Shown piece by piece: positions 18,436-28,038 of a stretch of 36,907 nucleotides of DNA. The notes beneath the pieces are model-generated. The model was given only the letters and a program-made list of their open reading frames with translations, searched no databases and was not told where the DNA came from. The stretch spans positions 1 to 36,907 of IMG/VR virus record IMGVR_UViG_3300010412_000040. One strand, written 5' to 3'. Numbering within the stretch: the stretch's first letter is position 1; each line of letters begins with the position of its first letter. The stretch is from a virus. The position numbers and the translations under genes were made by a program.

Positions 18436-18783
18436 ATGGCTAACACAGTAAATATTGTCATTGATCAGGGAGCCGACTATTCACTGTCTCTGACTTGGAA
18501 GGACAGCACCGGCAATGCAATTAATTTGACCGGCTACACGGCTCGTTCAATGGTGCGGCACAGCTATCACTCACCGCAGCCTCTAATTTCACTTACAACC
18601 GAGAATGGTGGTATTGAAATTGATGGTGCCAATGGTGTGATCAATGTGTCTATGACCGCAGCACAGACAGCCAACTTGCCAGCGTCTAATTGTGTTTATG
18701 ACCTTGAGGTAGTGAATGGAACCAGCGTGACACGGCTGATTGAAGGCGCAGCCAGAATTACGCCAGAAGTAACGCGAGGATAA
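18436..18783 (+). CDS. baseplate/fibre-associated beta-sandwich protein
   Basis: A 115-aa protein: NIVIDQGADYSLSLTWKDSTGNAINLTGYTARSMVR... and GVINVSMTAAQTANLP...YDLEVVNGTSVTRLIEG. The pattern of a polar linear strand followed by 'TWKD..G..(I/V)nLTGYTAR' recurs in small phage proteins next to fibre genes and in the N-terminal domain of upper baseplate proteins such as BppU. It probably joins the fibre to the tail tip. It starts 12 bp after its neighbour and ends 3 bp before the fibre gene. Confidence 0.6.
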   Translation: MANTVNIVIDQGADYSLSLTWKDSTGNAINLTGYTARSMVRHSYHSPQPLISLTTENGGIEIDGANGVINVSMTAAQTANLPASNCVYDLEVVNGTSVTRLIEGAARITPEVTRG

Positions 18784-18786
18784 AAA

Positions 18787-21714
18787 ATGTCTAATACATC
18801 AATTCACATCACTCGCGTCACTCCAAGCGTCATCGTATCAACCGGTGGTGCTGGTCCGCGTGGTGTTCAAGGCGTACAGGGTCCAGCCGGTGGTGGTGGC
18901 GGTGGTGATGTATCGGCTGAACAACTGCTAGGACTCAAGAAGCGCACCGGATTCCCATATGACGGAACGAACGGCTACGAAGTCACGATTGCCTACAATG
19001 AATCCACTCGCGAAGTAACGATCACACCAACAGGCGCATCTTTCAATGTCTATATTGAGGGAACACGCCACGAATTCACTGGTGCGCAGACCTCAGTAGC
19101 ACACGCGGATACCACTGGAAATTACTTTATCTACTATGATGAAACCGGAACACTGACTACATCCGGCAGCGCATGGAACCTTCTAAAACACGCGCCAGTG
19201 TGTTCGGTTGTCTACGATGCGGACTTAAATGTAGCTCCATTCGCTCTGATGGAACTTCACACCGCAGACCGTGATCCTGAACTTCACAACAGAATGCATT
19301 TCGGTGATGGCACGAAGCTGTCATCCAAGCCCGGTGTGCCTGTCTTTACCGGATACACAGCCAACACTTCCACTACGGATGCTGTCACTTACGCTGTCTC
19401 GTCAATTCGTATTCTTGATGAAGATATTGAGCTAGACACTGGCGTACTAGCGGATGGTGTGAACTATCGTGTTGCGTATCGTGAAGGCGCAACCGGTGTC
19501 ATCAAGATTCAAGAATCAACCTTTGGTGATGGCAAGGGTGTTCCATTCCTAACCGATGGAACCACTGTTTGCTACAACCAGTGGACAGGCGCGACATGGC
19601 AGAAGACACCACTGACAACGGCTGGTGCTGGAACCTATGTGAACATGTGGCTCTGCGCGACTACTGACATTACTCAGGCGCGTAGATACTTCATCATGGC
19701 TGGTCAGACGCTACACACCACACATGAAGCGGCTCTTAGTGCATCGCCATCAACTATTTCGTGGGGAGCTATCACGCCAGAAGAACTGATTGTGGTGGGC
19801 AAGATCACTGTCCGCGCAAGGGATATCTTTAGTGCAGCCGCACACTACGCAGCCATTGCATCCATTCAGAATGTATTTGCTAACTTCGGTGTGTCTAATG
19901 TCGGCAGCGGTCTACAGGGTATTCAAGGCATACAAGGCGTACAAGGCTCACTCGGATTGCAGGGCAGCGTGGGTCCACAGGGTATCACTGGTGCTGACAG
20001 CACGGTTCAGGGACCACAAGGTGTCCAAGGCTTGACCGGTGCTGGTGTTCAAGGCGCAACTGGAACACAAGGTGCAACTGGCACTCAAGGTGTGCAGGGA
20101 ACGACTGGCACACAAGGCACTACTGGCGCACAAGGTGTTCAGGGAACTACTGGTGTTCAGGGTGTGCAAGGAACCACTGGCGTACAGGGATCAACTGGCG
20201 CACAAGGCATACAAGGTACTACTGGATCACAAGGCGTACAGGGAACGACTGGTACTCAAGGTTCTACAGGTGCGCAAGGTGTACAGGGAACCACTGGAAC
20301 ACAAGGTGCAACAGGCACACAGGGTGTACAGGGTGTTACCGGATCACAAGGCACTACCGGATCACAAGGCGTACAAGGAACCACTGGTGTTCAGGGCATT
20401 CAGGGAACTACTGGCGCACAGGGTGTACAGGGATTGCAGGGTGTTGATGGACTCGCTGGTGACAAATACAGCACTACATCTTCATCGTCAGTAGCACTCG
20501 GCACTGGCAGCAAGACTTTCACTGTTGAAACAGGACTCGCATATTCACCGGGACAGCTAGTTATTATATTTAACGATGCCTCTCACTACATGGAAGGTAG
20601 CGTGACTTCGTACAACTCTGGCACTGGCGAATTGATAGTCAATGTCACGAATGCTGTTGGCACTGGAACACTGGCTACATGGGCAATTGCTCTCGCTGGA
20701 ACTCCCGGCGCAGACGGTCCTCAAGGCGTACAAGGTGCTACGGGTGCGCAAGGCGTACAGGGAACCACCGGCACTCAAGGTGCAACTGGCGCACAAGGCG
20801 TACAAGGAACGACTGGTACTCAAGGTGTGCAGGGAACCGATGGCATACAAGGTACTACAGGTGCGCAAGGTATTCAGGGAACGACTGGTACTCAAGGTGT
20901 TCAGGGAACCACCGGAACACAAGGTACTACAGGTGCGCAAGGTATTCAGGGAACGACTGGTACACAAGGCGTACAAGGAACCACTGGCACTCAAGGCACT
21001 ACCGGCGCACAGGGTGTCCAAGGCACTACTGGATCACAGGGTGTTCAAGGCACTACCGGTGCGGATTCCGTAGTCGCCGGTCCACAGGGCGCAACTGGTG
21101 TTCAAGGTGTGCAGGGATCAACTGGCGCACAAGGTATTCAGGGTGTCCAAGGAACCACTGGTGTTCAGGGCATTCAGGGAACTACTGGCGCACAAGGTAT
21201 TCAGGGAGTCCAAGGCACAACTGGTATTCAGGGTGTTCAAGGCACTACTGGTGTTCAGGGTGTGCAGGGAACGACTGGTATTCAGGGAGTCCAAGGCACA
21301 ACTGGTATTCAGGGTGTTCAGGGTATCCAAGGTGTAAGTGGTGCCAAGAGACTGAATGTAGTCATTGATGGTGGTGGTCAAGCAATTACCACTGGCGCAG
21401 ACGAAGCCGCACAGTCCAAGGGTTATTTGATTACTTCGGAAGCACTGAGCGTCACCGGATGGCAAATCCTCGCGAACACATCCGGTAGCGTGAAGGTGGA
21501 TGTTTACACCGGAACCTACTCAGCATTCCCAACGATGGTTCTAGCCTCTGGCACGAATCCACCGCAGCTATCTTCGGCACAGAAGAATACGAGCGCAACG
21601 AATGCCGGTTGGGGTGTGACTACGATTGCTGCGGGTAATGTGGTTCAGTTCCGCGTCAACTCTTCGCCAACTGTCTCGGTGGATCGTGTGACTGTATCCC
21701 TCAACATCGGATAA
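18787..21714 (+). CDS. collagen-like tail fibre 1
   Basis: A 975-aa fibre. A short N-terminus with [14 protein letters not shown] leads to a 330-aa beta-rich shaft domain ([37 protein letters not shown]). A first Gly-X-Y array follows (about 376-555, mainly QGVQGTTG and TQGATG triplets). Then comes an 80-aa interruption ([31 protein letters not shown]), a second Gly-X-Y array (about 637-853), and a 120-aa C-terminal beta domain likely to bind receptor. The interruption has a near-copy in fibre 2 (DRYATTSATSLTIGTGTKNFTV), so the two fibres share modules. Collagen triplets should form a long trimeric stalk. The DNA is internally repetitive and open in other frames, which are shadows. Confidence 0.85.
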   Translation: MSNTSIHITRVTPSVIVSTGGAGPRGVQGVQGPAGGGGGGDVSAEQLLGLKKRTGFPYDGTNGYEVTIAYNESTREVTITPTGASFNVYIEGTRHEFTGAQTSVAHADTTGNYFIYYDETGTLTTSGSAWNLLKHAPVCSVVYDADLNVAPFALMELHTADRDPELHNRMHFGDGTKLSSKPGVPVFTGYTANTSTTDAVTYAVSSIRILDEDIELDTGVLADGVNYRVAYREGATGVIKIQESTFGDGKGVPFLTDGTTVCYNQWTGATWQKTPLTTAGAGTYVNMWLCATTDITQARRYFIMAGQTLHTTHEAALSASPSTISWGAITPEELIVVGKITVRARDIFSAAAHYAAIASIQNVFANFGVSNVGSGLQGIQGIQGVQGSLGLQGSVGPQGITGADSTVQGPQGVQGLTGAGVQGATGTQGATGTQGVQGTTGTQGTTGAQGVQGTTGVQGVQGTTGVQGSTGAQGIQGTTGSQGVQGTTGTQGSTGAQGVQGTTGTQGATGTQGVQGVTGSQGTTGSQGVQGTTGVQGIQGTTGAQGVQGLQGVDGLAGDKYSTTSSSSVALGTGSKTFTVETGLAYSPGQLVIIFNDASHYMEGSVTSYNSGTGELIVNVTNAVGTGTLATWAIALAGTPGADGPQGVQGATGAQGVQGTTGTQGATGAQGVQGTTGTQGVQGTDGIQGTTGAQGIQGTTGTQGVQGTTGTQGTTGAQGIQGTTGTQGVQGTTGTQGTTGAQGVQGTTGSQGVQGTTGADSVVAGPQGATGVQGVQGSTGAQGIQGVQGTTGVQGIQGTTGAQGIQGVQGTTGIQGVQGTTGVQGVQGTTGIQGVQGTTGIQGVQGIQGVSGAKRLNVVIDGGGQAITTGADEAAQSKGYLITSEALSVTGWQILANTSGSVKVDVYTGTYSAFPTMVLASGTNPPQLSSAQKNTSATNAGWGVTTIAAGNVVQFRVNSSPTVSVDRVTVSLNIG
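19912..20451 (+). repeat. Gly-X-Y coding repeat array 1
   Basis: Tandem 9- and 18-bp units such as CAAGGNGTNCAGGGAACNAC encode collagen-like triplets of fibre 1. Unit order is irregular, suggesting growth by slippage and unequal exchange. Confidence 0.85.
20700..21342 (+). repeat. Gly-X-Y coding repeat array 2
   Basis: Second collagen-type array of fibre 1, rich in ACTGGTGTTCAGGG and ACTGGCGCACAAGG units, with long near-identical stretches to array 1. Confidence 0.85.
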
Positions 21715-21725
21715 GGGGAATAGTC

Positions 21726-22001
21726 ATGTTGCCTATCAAGTCATGGCGAATTTACTACGCGGATGGAAGCACCTTTGATTCAACTCAAGGGTCATGGGCA
21801 GACGCACCAGCCTTCGGTGTGCAGTGCGTTGTCTATTATCACGAACCACCATTCAAGGACATTCATGTAGAGGCTAATGATGAAGCCGTCTATACCTATC
21901 AGGGTAAAGGCGACAACTCGGATGTGAAGATGGGTTTGTGGATGGACGATGAAGGCTTCTATCGCATCATTGAAATTGCAAGAAAGAGTAGTGCGCCATG
22001 A
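21726..22001 (+). CDS. small fibre-operon protein, unknown
   Basis: A 91-aa protein with no family I recognise. It begins PIKSWRIYYADGSTFDSTQGSWADAPAFGVQCVVYYH, a Trp/Tyr-rich pattern seen in small proteins beside phage fibre genes. The end overlaps the next start by 4 nt (ATGA). It may be an accessory virion protein or a fibre chaperone. No membrane helix or signal peptide is visible. Confidence 0.5.
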   Translation: MLPIKSWRIYYADGSTFDSTQGSWADAPAFGVQCVVYYHEPPFKDIHVEANDEAVYTYQGKGDNSDVKMGLWMDDEGFYRIIEIARKSSAP

Positions 22002-22540
22002 GTAGAACTTTCTATCTCACTAACTCTGCCTCAGACCTATCCAGTGGTGGTGCTGACTTTGATAACAAGATGGTGGAAACAACTGGAACGGCTGGAACAC
22101 TGACCGTATCCGTCGCGAAGGGTGCAACGGAAGTGTCCTATTTCTTCACGGAACCGGGAATACCGGGAACCTATGGAGTGGAGAATTCAACCGGCTATGA
22201 ACTGACTCTGGTGGTTCCAACAGGTTCGTCATCAATGAACTGTATGCCTGCCCTATGGCGCGTCAATTCATCAGGCACCCCGCAATTAGGTGGTGCGGAA
22301 CCATATCCGAATCCTGTAACACTGACTAGCGGAACTCATGTATTTACTTGGTCATCACCTGTCTCGTTTGACCCTTGGAATGCGGGTGACAGGTTGCGAG
22401 TCACAATGACCTTCACCAACCTCGCAACACACGCAGTCACCAGCATAGATATCACGGTCAACGATTCGTCAAGCAAGATGGTGACACCATTCAATGTACC
22501 AGCCGCACTGATCGTTCCAACGCAATTCGTATGGCTCTAA
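21998..22540 (+). CDS. probable virion surface beta-sandwich protein
   Basis: A 180-aa beta-rich protein: MSRTFYLTNSASDLSSGGADFDNKM, EVSYFFTEPGIPGTYGVENSTGYEL and HVFTWSSPVSFDPWNAGDRLRVTMTFTN. It looks like small phage structural proteins encoded among tail fibre genes. A carbohydrate-binding or fibre-tip role is possible but unproven. Its ATG overlaps the stop of the 91-aa gene, so the two are coupled. Confidence 0.5.
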   Translation: MSRTFYLTNSASDLSSGGADFDNKMVETTGTAGTLTVSVAKGATEVSYFFTEPGIPGTYGVENSTGYELTLVVPTGSSSMNCMPALWRVNSSGTPQLGGAEPYPNPVTLTSGTHVFTWSSPVSFDPWNAGDRLRVTMTFTNLATHAVTSIDITVNDSSSKMVTPFNVPAALIVPTQFVWL

Positions 22541-22552
22541 GGAAAATAAGAA

Positions 22553-22819
22553 ATGAGCGAAATTAGAAAAACAGAAATTTACAACTTCCTGATCAAATTG
22601 GTTGGGCAATACGAGCAACTAGAAGCCGAGCGTCTTTATCTAATCAACGAAGGCACGGCAAGGGTGACTGCGATTCAGGCTGAAAAGCAGGAACTAATCA
22701 CGGAAGCACAAGAGCAATTGGACAAGCTGAATCAAATGCGGCTGGTGGATGGACAGGACAACATCACTCTTCAAGACCTTCGCGCACTGGTAGGGAATAG
22801 ATCGGGTCCACGCGGCTAA
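22553..22819 (+). CDS. small coiled-coil protein in fibre operon
   Basis: An 88-aa protein, mostly one helix: IRKTEIYNFLIKLVGQYEQLEAERLYLINEGTARVTAI and EAQEQLDKLNQMR. It ends with DLRALVGNRSGPRG. It may trimerise as a fibre base or act as a fibre-folding chaperone. The family is unknown. GGAAAATAAGAA precedes the ATG. Confidence 0.5.
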   Translation: MSEIRKTEIYNFLIKLVGQYEQLEAERLYLINEGTARVTAIQAEKQELITEAQEQLDKLNQMRLVDGQDNITLQDLRALVGNRSGPRG

Positions 22820-22831
22820 TTCCTGATCCCC

Positions 22832-22838
22832 ATAAATA
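22832..22838 (+). promoter_or_regulatory. TAAATA-type late-like promoter of fibre 2
   Basis: CCATAAATAGAAGAAC has an A in place of C, closer to the T4 late consensus. The predicted start near 22844 leaves 19 nt with GCGGGA before ATG 22863. Confidence 0.65.
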
Positions 22839-22862
22839 GAAGAACAACACGCGGGATCACCA

Positions 22863-25800
22863 ATGGCTCAATATCGTATCGGCTATGTCAATGTAGAAAA
22901 CGCTAACGCTAATGTGGTTGGTGTTGGAACTCTGTGGACTTCAAATGTCGCAGCCGGTTCCATGTTCACCATTGAAGACAGTGGTGTGACATACGAAGTA
23001 GCTTCCGTAACCTCTGACACGCTGCTAGTTCTTACCGGTCCTTATCTCGGTGACACAGCCAATGGTGAATCCTATGTGATTCATCAGGACTTCACCGCAT
23101 CCTACGATCTGCCATTGCTCAAGGCTGGTGATCGCGAAACTTCTACGGTCTTTAGTCGCGCAATGACTCGCGTGGACGATCTGTTGACTCAAGCAACGGC
23201 TGGTCTACAGGGTGTTGCTGGTCCGCAGGGTGTTCAAGGTTTGACTGGTAGTGGCGCACAAGGAATTCAGGGACCACAGGGAACTCAAGGACTACAAGGC
23301 TTGACTGGTAGTGGCGCACAGGGCGTTCAAGGCACACAAGGCGTTCAGGGAAGGCAGGGTGTGCAAGGTGGATTAGGTTACGGTGCGCAGGGTCCGCAGG
23401 GAACCATGGGCATTCAGGGACCAACCGGTGAAGTAGGTACCACTGGTGTACAGGGACCGGAAGGCGCACAAGGATTCTATGGCTCTCAAGGTATTCAGGG
23501 TGTCATTGGTCCGCAGGGACTAGATGGTGTTGCGGCTGCACAGGGTGCTACGGGTGCGCAGGGAGCGACGGGTGTTCAGGGTCCGGTTTCGTCCATCGGA
23601 TTCAGCGGCAACACGCAAATCGTATTCAATGACGATGGTGGCGCAAATGGTTCGCCGCGATTGCTGTTCAATAAGACTACCTATGATATGAGCCTTGATG
23701 GTCGGCTGTTGATGAATGACGGCAATGAAATCACACCATCATATTCTTTCATCAATGAGACAGGCACAGGATTCAGCCGCGACTCATCCAACACCGTCAT
23801 CGTCGCTACAGGTGGACAAGTGGTGTGGAAGTGGGTTGGTGTAGAGACAAGCAATGCAGCGTGTTATTGGACTGCCAATAATTATGCATCAGATGACGCT
23901 ATAGACGCGGGACCAGACCTGATTGCTACCGGTCCATCAGCCAATGTTGCAGGATGGATTGGTACGCAGGGTCGCGGATATCTATGGTTGACGGGTGGCG
24001 ACAATATAATTCTAAGCACAAGGCTATCAGGAACTACTTACTCAGCCGCATGGTTCTATCACGGTGATGCTGCTAGTGGTGCGTGGAACTTTCAGGGCGG
24101 TAGCACACCTAAATTGTTTGTATGGTCAGGCACATCATATCGTCCAATTACTACTTATGGTGCGTGGACATTTGCGAACACAACTTATCATTCTGGTTCA
24201 GTCTTTATTGAGAACAACACTGGTGCGACTCTGTGGTTGCGAGACACCGTTTCTAGTGGTGACAGCAATGACATGGGTGGTGTTGGCTTTTGGGATGGTC
24301 AGCTTCGTATATTTGGAGCAGACGATTCAGCCGGTGTTACACGATATTTCGCTAATGGAAATGTCACCACCGGCAACGTAACGAGTTCCGCTAATTGGGA
24401 TTTCACTGGTGGACTAACGGCTAATGGTGCGCCAATCGGTGCTGGTGATGCATCGGCTGCATATGCCAAGGCAAACTCAGCCGCTAACACAGTAAGAGTC
24501 TCAGCAAACAGCGGTAGCACACTGGTTGCTGCAAACGGACTCAACTTTATCAACACCGCAACTGTCACGGTCAGTGTTGTAAGCGGAATTGATGGTAATG
24601 CGAATGTCGCCTTTGAGTCATCGTCCGGTCCACAGGGTCCACAGGGAATACAAGGCATCACTGGAACTCAAGGTGCTACGGGAACGCAAGGTATTCAGGG
24701 TATTCAAGGACGGCAGGGAACCACAGGTAGTCAAGGCACCACTGGTTCACAAGGAACTACTGGCACACAAGGCACTACAGGCGCACAGGGTGTGCAAGGT
24801 ATTCAGGGACGCCAAGGAACAACCGGCTCGCAAGGAACTACAGGCGCACAAGGTGTCCAAGGTACTACTGGTACACAGGGCGCAACTGGATCACAAGGTG
24901 TGCAGGGTATTCAGGGACGCCAAGGAACAACTGGAACACAAGGTGCAACTGGAACGCAAGGTGCTACTGGAACTCAAGGTGTACAAGGAACACAAGGTAC
25001 ACAGGGAACACAGGGTATACAGGGAACACAGGGTGATCGTTATGCAACCACTTCTGCAACCTCTCTTACGATTGGTACTGGCACAAAGAATTTTACCGTA
25101 GCAACTGGACTCGCATATTCCACTGGTCAATCGCTCGTTATTGCTAATAGCGTTTCAACCTTCATGGAAGGTACGGTATCCCAATACTACACCGCAAACG
25201 GAACCATGGTGGCAGACATTGCTTCTACCACCGGTTCTGGCACATATAACGTTTGGAATGTAAACCTTGGTGGCGCTGCGGGTGCCGATGGTGCGCAGGG
25301 TATTCAGGGTATTCAAGGTCTACAAGGTACCACTGGTACACAAGGTGCAACTGGTACTCAGGGTGCGACAGGCGTTCAAGGTATTCAGGGTATTCAAGGT
25401 CGCCAAGGTACGACTGGTACACAAGGTGCAACAGGCACACAAGGTATTCAGGGTACAACTGGTGCGCAGGGTATTCAGGGAACGACTGGTGTACAAGGTA
25501 CACAGGGTATTCAGGGACGGCAGGGAACCACTGGCTCGCAAGGAACGCAGGGTATTCAAGGTCGGCAGGGAACGACAGGCACTCAGGGTACAACTGGAAC
25601 GCAAGGTATTCAAGGAACCACTGGTACGCAAGGCGTACAGGGTATTAGTGGTCCTTCTACTACCATCAATGCTGCACAAGATTCGTCAACATCTTCACTC
25701 TACCCTGTCATGGTTGGTGGAGTTGGTACAAATCAGACAGCAAAAGCCAACTCAGCAAATCTTTCGTTTGATGCTAGTAATGGAACATTGAAAGTCGGTG

Positions 25801-26468
25801 CGCTCAGTTTAGTTGAGAAAAGTGCTGCTAGTGCAAACGTTGACGGTAGAGGAGAGTTCTGGATAAAGAATGACTCACCAAACATACCAATGTTCACAGA
25901 TGATGTTGATACTGACTTAGAACTACGCAGCGACTATGTATTACTTGCAAGTGGTTCAGTATCAAACGTAGCAACACTAGAAGTTACAGACTTATCCTCT
26001 AAATATTATGCATACGACATTATTCTAACGAACGTTGCACCAGTAACAGACACAAATGACTTTACATTACAAGTTAGCACAGATAATGGCAGCACATGGA
26101 AGACGGGTGCCAGTGATTATAAGTGGGCTATGGTATATGGATATGTAAATGGGAGTAATGCAACTGGAACAGGAGCATATGGTGATAAGGATGACCCGTC
26201 ACTATTGCTAATGAAGTTCATGGGAGCAAACGCTGGTGAGAATGGAGCTATTAGAATACGTGTTTATAACCCATCATCTACTAGTGAATACTTCCGAGTC
26301 TCAACAGAATTCTCATATTTTGATTTCGGGACAGGACCATCACAGATAAGCGGCACAGGTGGTGGTGCATATCAAATAGCAACGGATGCTGTTGATGCGG
26401 TGAGGTTTATATTTGATAGTGACAACATTGCTACATGTGTTTACCGCATCTATGGAATAAGGGCATAA
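22863..26468 (+). CDS. collagen-like tail fibre 2
   Basis: A 1201-aa fibre. Residues 1-108 are a paralogue of the free protein at 18097. Next come a first Gly-X-Y array (about 113-243), a 340-aa beta-rich domain with ATGGQVVWKWVGVETSNAACYW, a second array (about 588-725), an 80-aa interruption matching that of fibre 1, and a third array (about 805-930). A 270-aa C-terminal domain with YYAYDIILTNVAPVTDTNDFTLQVSTDNGSTW is likely the receptor-binding tip. That last domain is AT-richer and uses AGA, ATA and TTA codons more than the rest of the fibre, so it may have been acquired separately. It has its own upstream TAAATA motif. Confidence 0.85.
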   Translation: MAQYRIGYVNVENANANVVGVGTLWTSNVAAGSMFTIEDSGVTYEVASVTSDTLLVLTGPYLGDTANGESYVIHQDFTASYDLPLLKAGDRETSTVFSRAMTRVDDLLTQATAGLQGVAGPQGVQGLTGSGAQGIQGPQGTQGLQGLTGSGAQGVQGTQGVQGRQGVQGGLGYGAQGPQGTMGIQGPTGEVGTTGVQGPEGAQGFYGSQGIQGVIGPQGLDGVAAAQGATGAQGATGVQGPVSSIGFSGNTQIVFNDDGGANGSPRLLFNKTTYDMSLDGRLLMNDGNEITPSYSFINETGTGFSRDSSNTVIVATGGQVVWKWVGVETSNAACYWTANNYASDDAIDAGPDLIATGPSANVAGWIGTQGRGYLWLTGGDNIILSTRLSGTTYSAAWFYHGDAASGAWNFQGGSTPKLFVWSGTSYRPITTYGAWTFANTTYHSGSVFIENNTGATLWLRDTVSSGDSNDMGGVGFWDGQLRIFGADDSAGVTRYFANGNVTTGNVTSSANWDFTGGLTANGAPIGAGDASAAYAKANSAANTVRVSANSGSTLVAANGLNFINTATVTVSVVSGIDGNANVAFESSSGPQGPQGIQGITGTQGATGTQGIQGIQGRQGTTGSQGTTGSQGTTGTQGTTGAQGVQGIQGRQGTTGSQGTTGAQGVQGTTGTQGATGSQGVQGIQGRQGTTGTQGATGTQGATGTQGVQGTQGTQGTQGIQGTQGDRYATTSATSLTIGTGTKNFTVATGLAYSTGQSLVIANSVSTFMEGTVSQYYTANGTMVADIASTTGSGTYNVWNVNLGGAAGADGAQGIQGIQGLQGTTGTQGATGTQGATGVQGIQGIQGRQGTTGTQGATGTQGIQGTTGAQGIQGTTGVQGTQGIQGRQGTTGSQGTQGIQGRQGTTGTQGTTGTQGIQGTTGTQGVQGISGPSTTINAAQDSSTSSLYPVMVGGVGTNQTAKANSANLSFDASNGTLKVGALSLVEKSAASANVDGRGEFWIKNDSPNIPMFTDDVDTDLELRSDYVLLASGSVSNVATLEVTDLSSKYYAYDIILTNVAPVTDTNDFTLQVSTDNGSTWKTGASDYKWAMVYGYVNGSNATGTGAYGDKDDPSLLLMKFMGANAGENGAIRIRVYNPSSTSEYFRVSTEFSYFDFGTGPSQISGTGGGAYQIATDAVDAVRFIFDSDNIATCVYRIYGIRA
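23202..23589 (+). repeat. Gly-X-Y coding repeat array of fibre 2 (first)
   Basis: Collagen triplets such as [15 protein letters not shown]. Less regular than the other arrays, with more varied third positions. Confidence 0.8.
24628..25038 (+). repeat. Gly-X-Y coding repeat array of fibre 2 (second)
   Basis: Repeating [15 protein letters not shown]-type units; the nucleotide unit GTATTCAGGGACGCCAAGG recurs. Confidence 0.85.
25275..25656 (+). repeat. Gly-X-Y coding repeat array of fibre 2 (third)
   Basis: GTQGIQGRQGTTG-type units near-identical to the second array, ending just before the compositionally distinct C-terminal domain. Confidence 0.85.
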
Positions 26469-26470
26469 CA

Positions 26471-26764
26471 ATGAAGAAACATACTGTCAGTCTTTCTCAG
26501 CGACAAGGTAATGAAGCAGTTCTTTCAGATCAAGAACAATCTGAGTTGCTGAATTATAGGTCACAAAAGGCTAAAACGCCGGAAGAAATTGAGTCCGATA
26601 TTTCCAAGATTGAATTGGAGATTAGTGACAAAAGAATGGCGCGGGTGAGTGAAGATATTATTGATCTACTCTTGAATAAAGGACTAATAACTGACACCGA
26701 ATTACCAGCCGAAACATTAGAGTTGATCATGCTGCGTAAGGCTCTACGAAATAAGTTGATCTAA
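26471..26764 (+). CDS. small protein after fibre 2, unknown
   Basis: A 97-aa protein starting at ATG 26471, 2 bp after the fibre stop. The frame is open further upstream but would overlap the fibre. It is helical and acidic-basic: SDQEQSELLNYRSQKAKTPEEIESDISKIELEISDKR, then EDIIDLLLNKGLI. No family is recognised. By position it may be a fibre assembly factor. Like the fibre tip it is relatively AT-rich, so the two may have been acquired together. Confidence 0.55.
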   Translation: MKKHTVSLSQRQGNEAVLSDQEQSELLNYRSQKAKTPEEIESDISKIELEISDKRMARVSEDIIDLLLNKGLITDTELPAETLELIMLRKALRNKLI

Positions 26765-26838
26765 GAAACCTCAATAATAAAAGTCACAACAAACACGATC
26801 ACACGAATGGGTGATACGGATGTTTAGTTTGATCAAAA

Positions 26839-26846
26839 TATAAATA
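26839..26846 (+). promoter_or_regulatory. exact T4 late promoter octamer TATAAATA
   Basis: AAAATATAAATATAG contains the full T4 late consensus. The predicted start near 26852 leaves a 54-nt leader before ATG 26906. Confidence 0.65.
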
Positions 26847-26905
26847 TAGAATTGGTGGGGATATCTCCCCTCGGTCAACAACAAGAAGAAAAGGGAGATA
26901 CCCTA

Positions 26906-27325
26906 ATGTTTGAATTTGAATTTCTAGGTCAATACAAGGATGCTGGCGAAACTTTACTGGTGTTCGCCAGCTTAGGTGGTGTGTTGTGGGTGATTCTGCG
27001 CAATGCCTACAAGCTGATTCGCAATGTAGAGAAGTTAGTAGAGTCATCCGAGAAAAACGAGAAAGCCCACGAATCCATCACCACCGAATTGCGTGGTCAT
27101 ATCAAGATGGAAGAAGACAGGGACGCAATTCGTGATGAACAAATGAAGACCATCGTGACTGAAATGCGTCCGAATGGTGGAAGCTCAATGAAGGATGTTG
27201 TCAACGCCACGGCTCATAAGATTGATGAAGTTCATACTCGCGTGGCTGTCCTAGAACAGTGGAAAGAAGACAGAAAGGAGATTGACGAAGCGAAGAACAG
27301 TAGAAGGCGAAAATCTACTAAATAA
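26906..27325 (+). CDS. small membrane-anchored coiled-coil protein
   Basis: A 139-aa protein starting at ATG 26906 behind AAAAGGGAGA. The frame opens earlier (26852) but without a ribosome site. One membrane helix at about 13-33 (AGETLLVFASLGGVLWVILRNA) follows an acidic N-terminus. A long charged helix then runs through KLIRNVEKLVESSEKNEKAHESITTEL. The end is very basic (KNSRRRKSTK). It could be a holin-like or membrane-anchored accessory protein; the single helix and long cytoplasmic coil are not diagnostic. Its last codons contain the next TAAATA motif. Confidence 0.55.
   Translation: MFEFEFLGQYKDAGETLLVFASLGGVLWVILRNAYKLIRNVEKLVESSEKNEKAHESITTELRGHIKMEEDRDAIRDEQMKTIVTEMRPNGGSSMKDVVNATAHKIDEVHTRVAVLEQWKEDRKEIDEAKNSRRRKSTK
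27318..27324 (+). promoter_or_regulatory. TAAATA-type late-like promoter with structured leader
   Basis: TACTAAATAAGAATG overlaps the stop codon of the membrane protein gene. The predicted start is G27330, the first base of the GCCGGT hairpin stem. Confidence 0.65.
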
Positions 27326-27329
27326 GAAT

Positions 27330-27393
27330 GCCGGTCACGATGCTGCCAACATCTACCGGCTCTAACGACAACAATTATAAGGGAGTCGCCAGC
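27330..27393 (+). promoter_or_regulatory. conserved structured 5' leader of GIY-YIG gene (copy A)
   Basis: Stem GCCGGT/ACCGGC encloses GATG/CATC around a 7-base loop. A second stem CGAC/GTCG encloses the ribosome site AAGGGAG. Almost the same sequence precedes the gene at 34492. The one change in the first hairpin (CTG versus CTA) falls in the loop. It could hide the ribosome site. It is not a riboswitch class I recognise. Confidence 0.6.
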
Positions 27394-28038
27394 ATGGATA
27401 TTTATCTAACCCAAAACCTCAATGCGAACTCATTCAATAGAGTCGCACCCTATGTCTATGCCCTAGAGTGGCAAGATGGCAGCATCTACATTGGCGCACG
27501 GTCTGCTAACACCAAGAAGCCTAAATCAGACCTCTTCAATCACTACTTCACTTCTTCCAAGTATGTCCACGAACGCTTGGACGCTAATAACTATCCAACC
27601 GAACTAATCATCTTTGACACATTTGACTGTCAGAAACACGCGCACGATACGGAACAAGAAATCCTAGAATCCATTAGGGAATTAGGATTGTGGAATCGTG
27701 TGTTGAATAGAAACATTCGTGGACACTTCTATGAAAGGGTAAAGACGAAAGAAGAACTAAAGGCTACAGAGAAGGCGTGGAATGAGTCAGAAGCAGGAAA
27801 GGCTTCAAAGAAAAGGTGGAGAGAATCATCTAAAGGAAAGAATTACAGAAGGTCACTAAAAAACAGGGTGTATATGGAGAATTACAATCGCACCCAAGAA
27901 TGCAAGAATGTGAAGAAAGAGTGGAGACAATCACCAGAGGGTAGGGATTACACTAGAAATTATGATAGAGCCTATAGACAGACTCCTAAGCGCGTGGCTT
28001 ACATGAAGGCTTATCGCCTAAAGATGAAGAACAAGTAA
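27394..28038 (+). CDS. GIY-YIG homing endonuclease-like protein 1
   Basis: A 214-aa protein. The N-terminal domain has YVYALEWQDGSIYIGARSA (residues 20-38), a GIY-YIG signature with the following Arg, then FDTFDCQKHAHDTEQEIL with the likely catalytic Glu. The C-terminal half is basic with degenerate repeats (RQTPKRVAYMKAYRLKMK), probably DNA-binding. Its start was set at 27394 by the paralogue at 31927, which begins at the matching residue. The frame is open to 27328 through the conserved leader. The expected role is a DNA-nicking, self-spreading mobile nuclease. Its target is unknown. Confidence 0.75.
   Translation: MDIYLTQNLNANSFNRVAPYVYALEWQDGSIYIGARSANTKKPKSDLFNHYFTSSKYVHERLDANNYPTELIIFDTFDCQKHAHDTEQEILESIRELGLWNRVLNRNIRGHFYERVKTKEELKATEKAWNESEAGKASKKRWRESSKGKNYRRSLKNRVYMENYNRTQECKNVKKEWRQSPEGRDYTRNYDRAYRQTPKRVAYMKAYRLKMKNK

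Noticed and set aside
20039-20494. Other-frame open frames through the collagen repeats
   Set aside because: Tandem 9-bp units keep all frames open; these lack ribosome sites and their composition is a frame-shifted echo of the Gly-X-Y codons.
19912-21342. Regular short repeats resembling a CRISPR array
   Set aside because: The repeats are 9/18-bp in-frame collagen codons within a long open gene, with no spacer structure.
27328-27393. N-terminal extension of the first GIY-YIG protein through its leader
   Set aside because: The paralogue at 31927 starts at the residue matching 27394. The homologous leader at 34428 has a stop in this frame. The ribosome site fits 27394.
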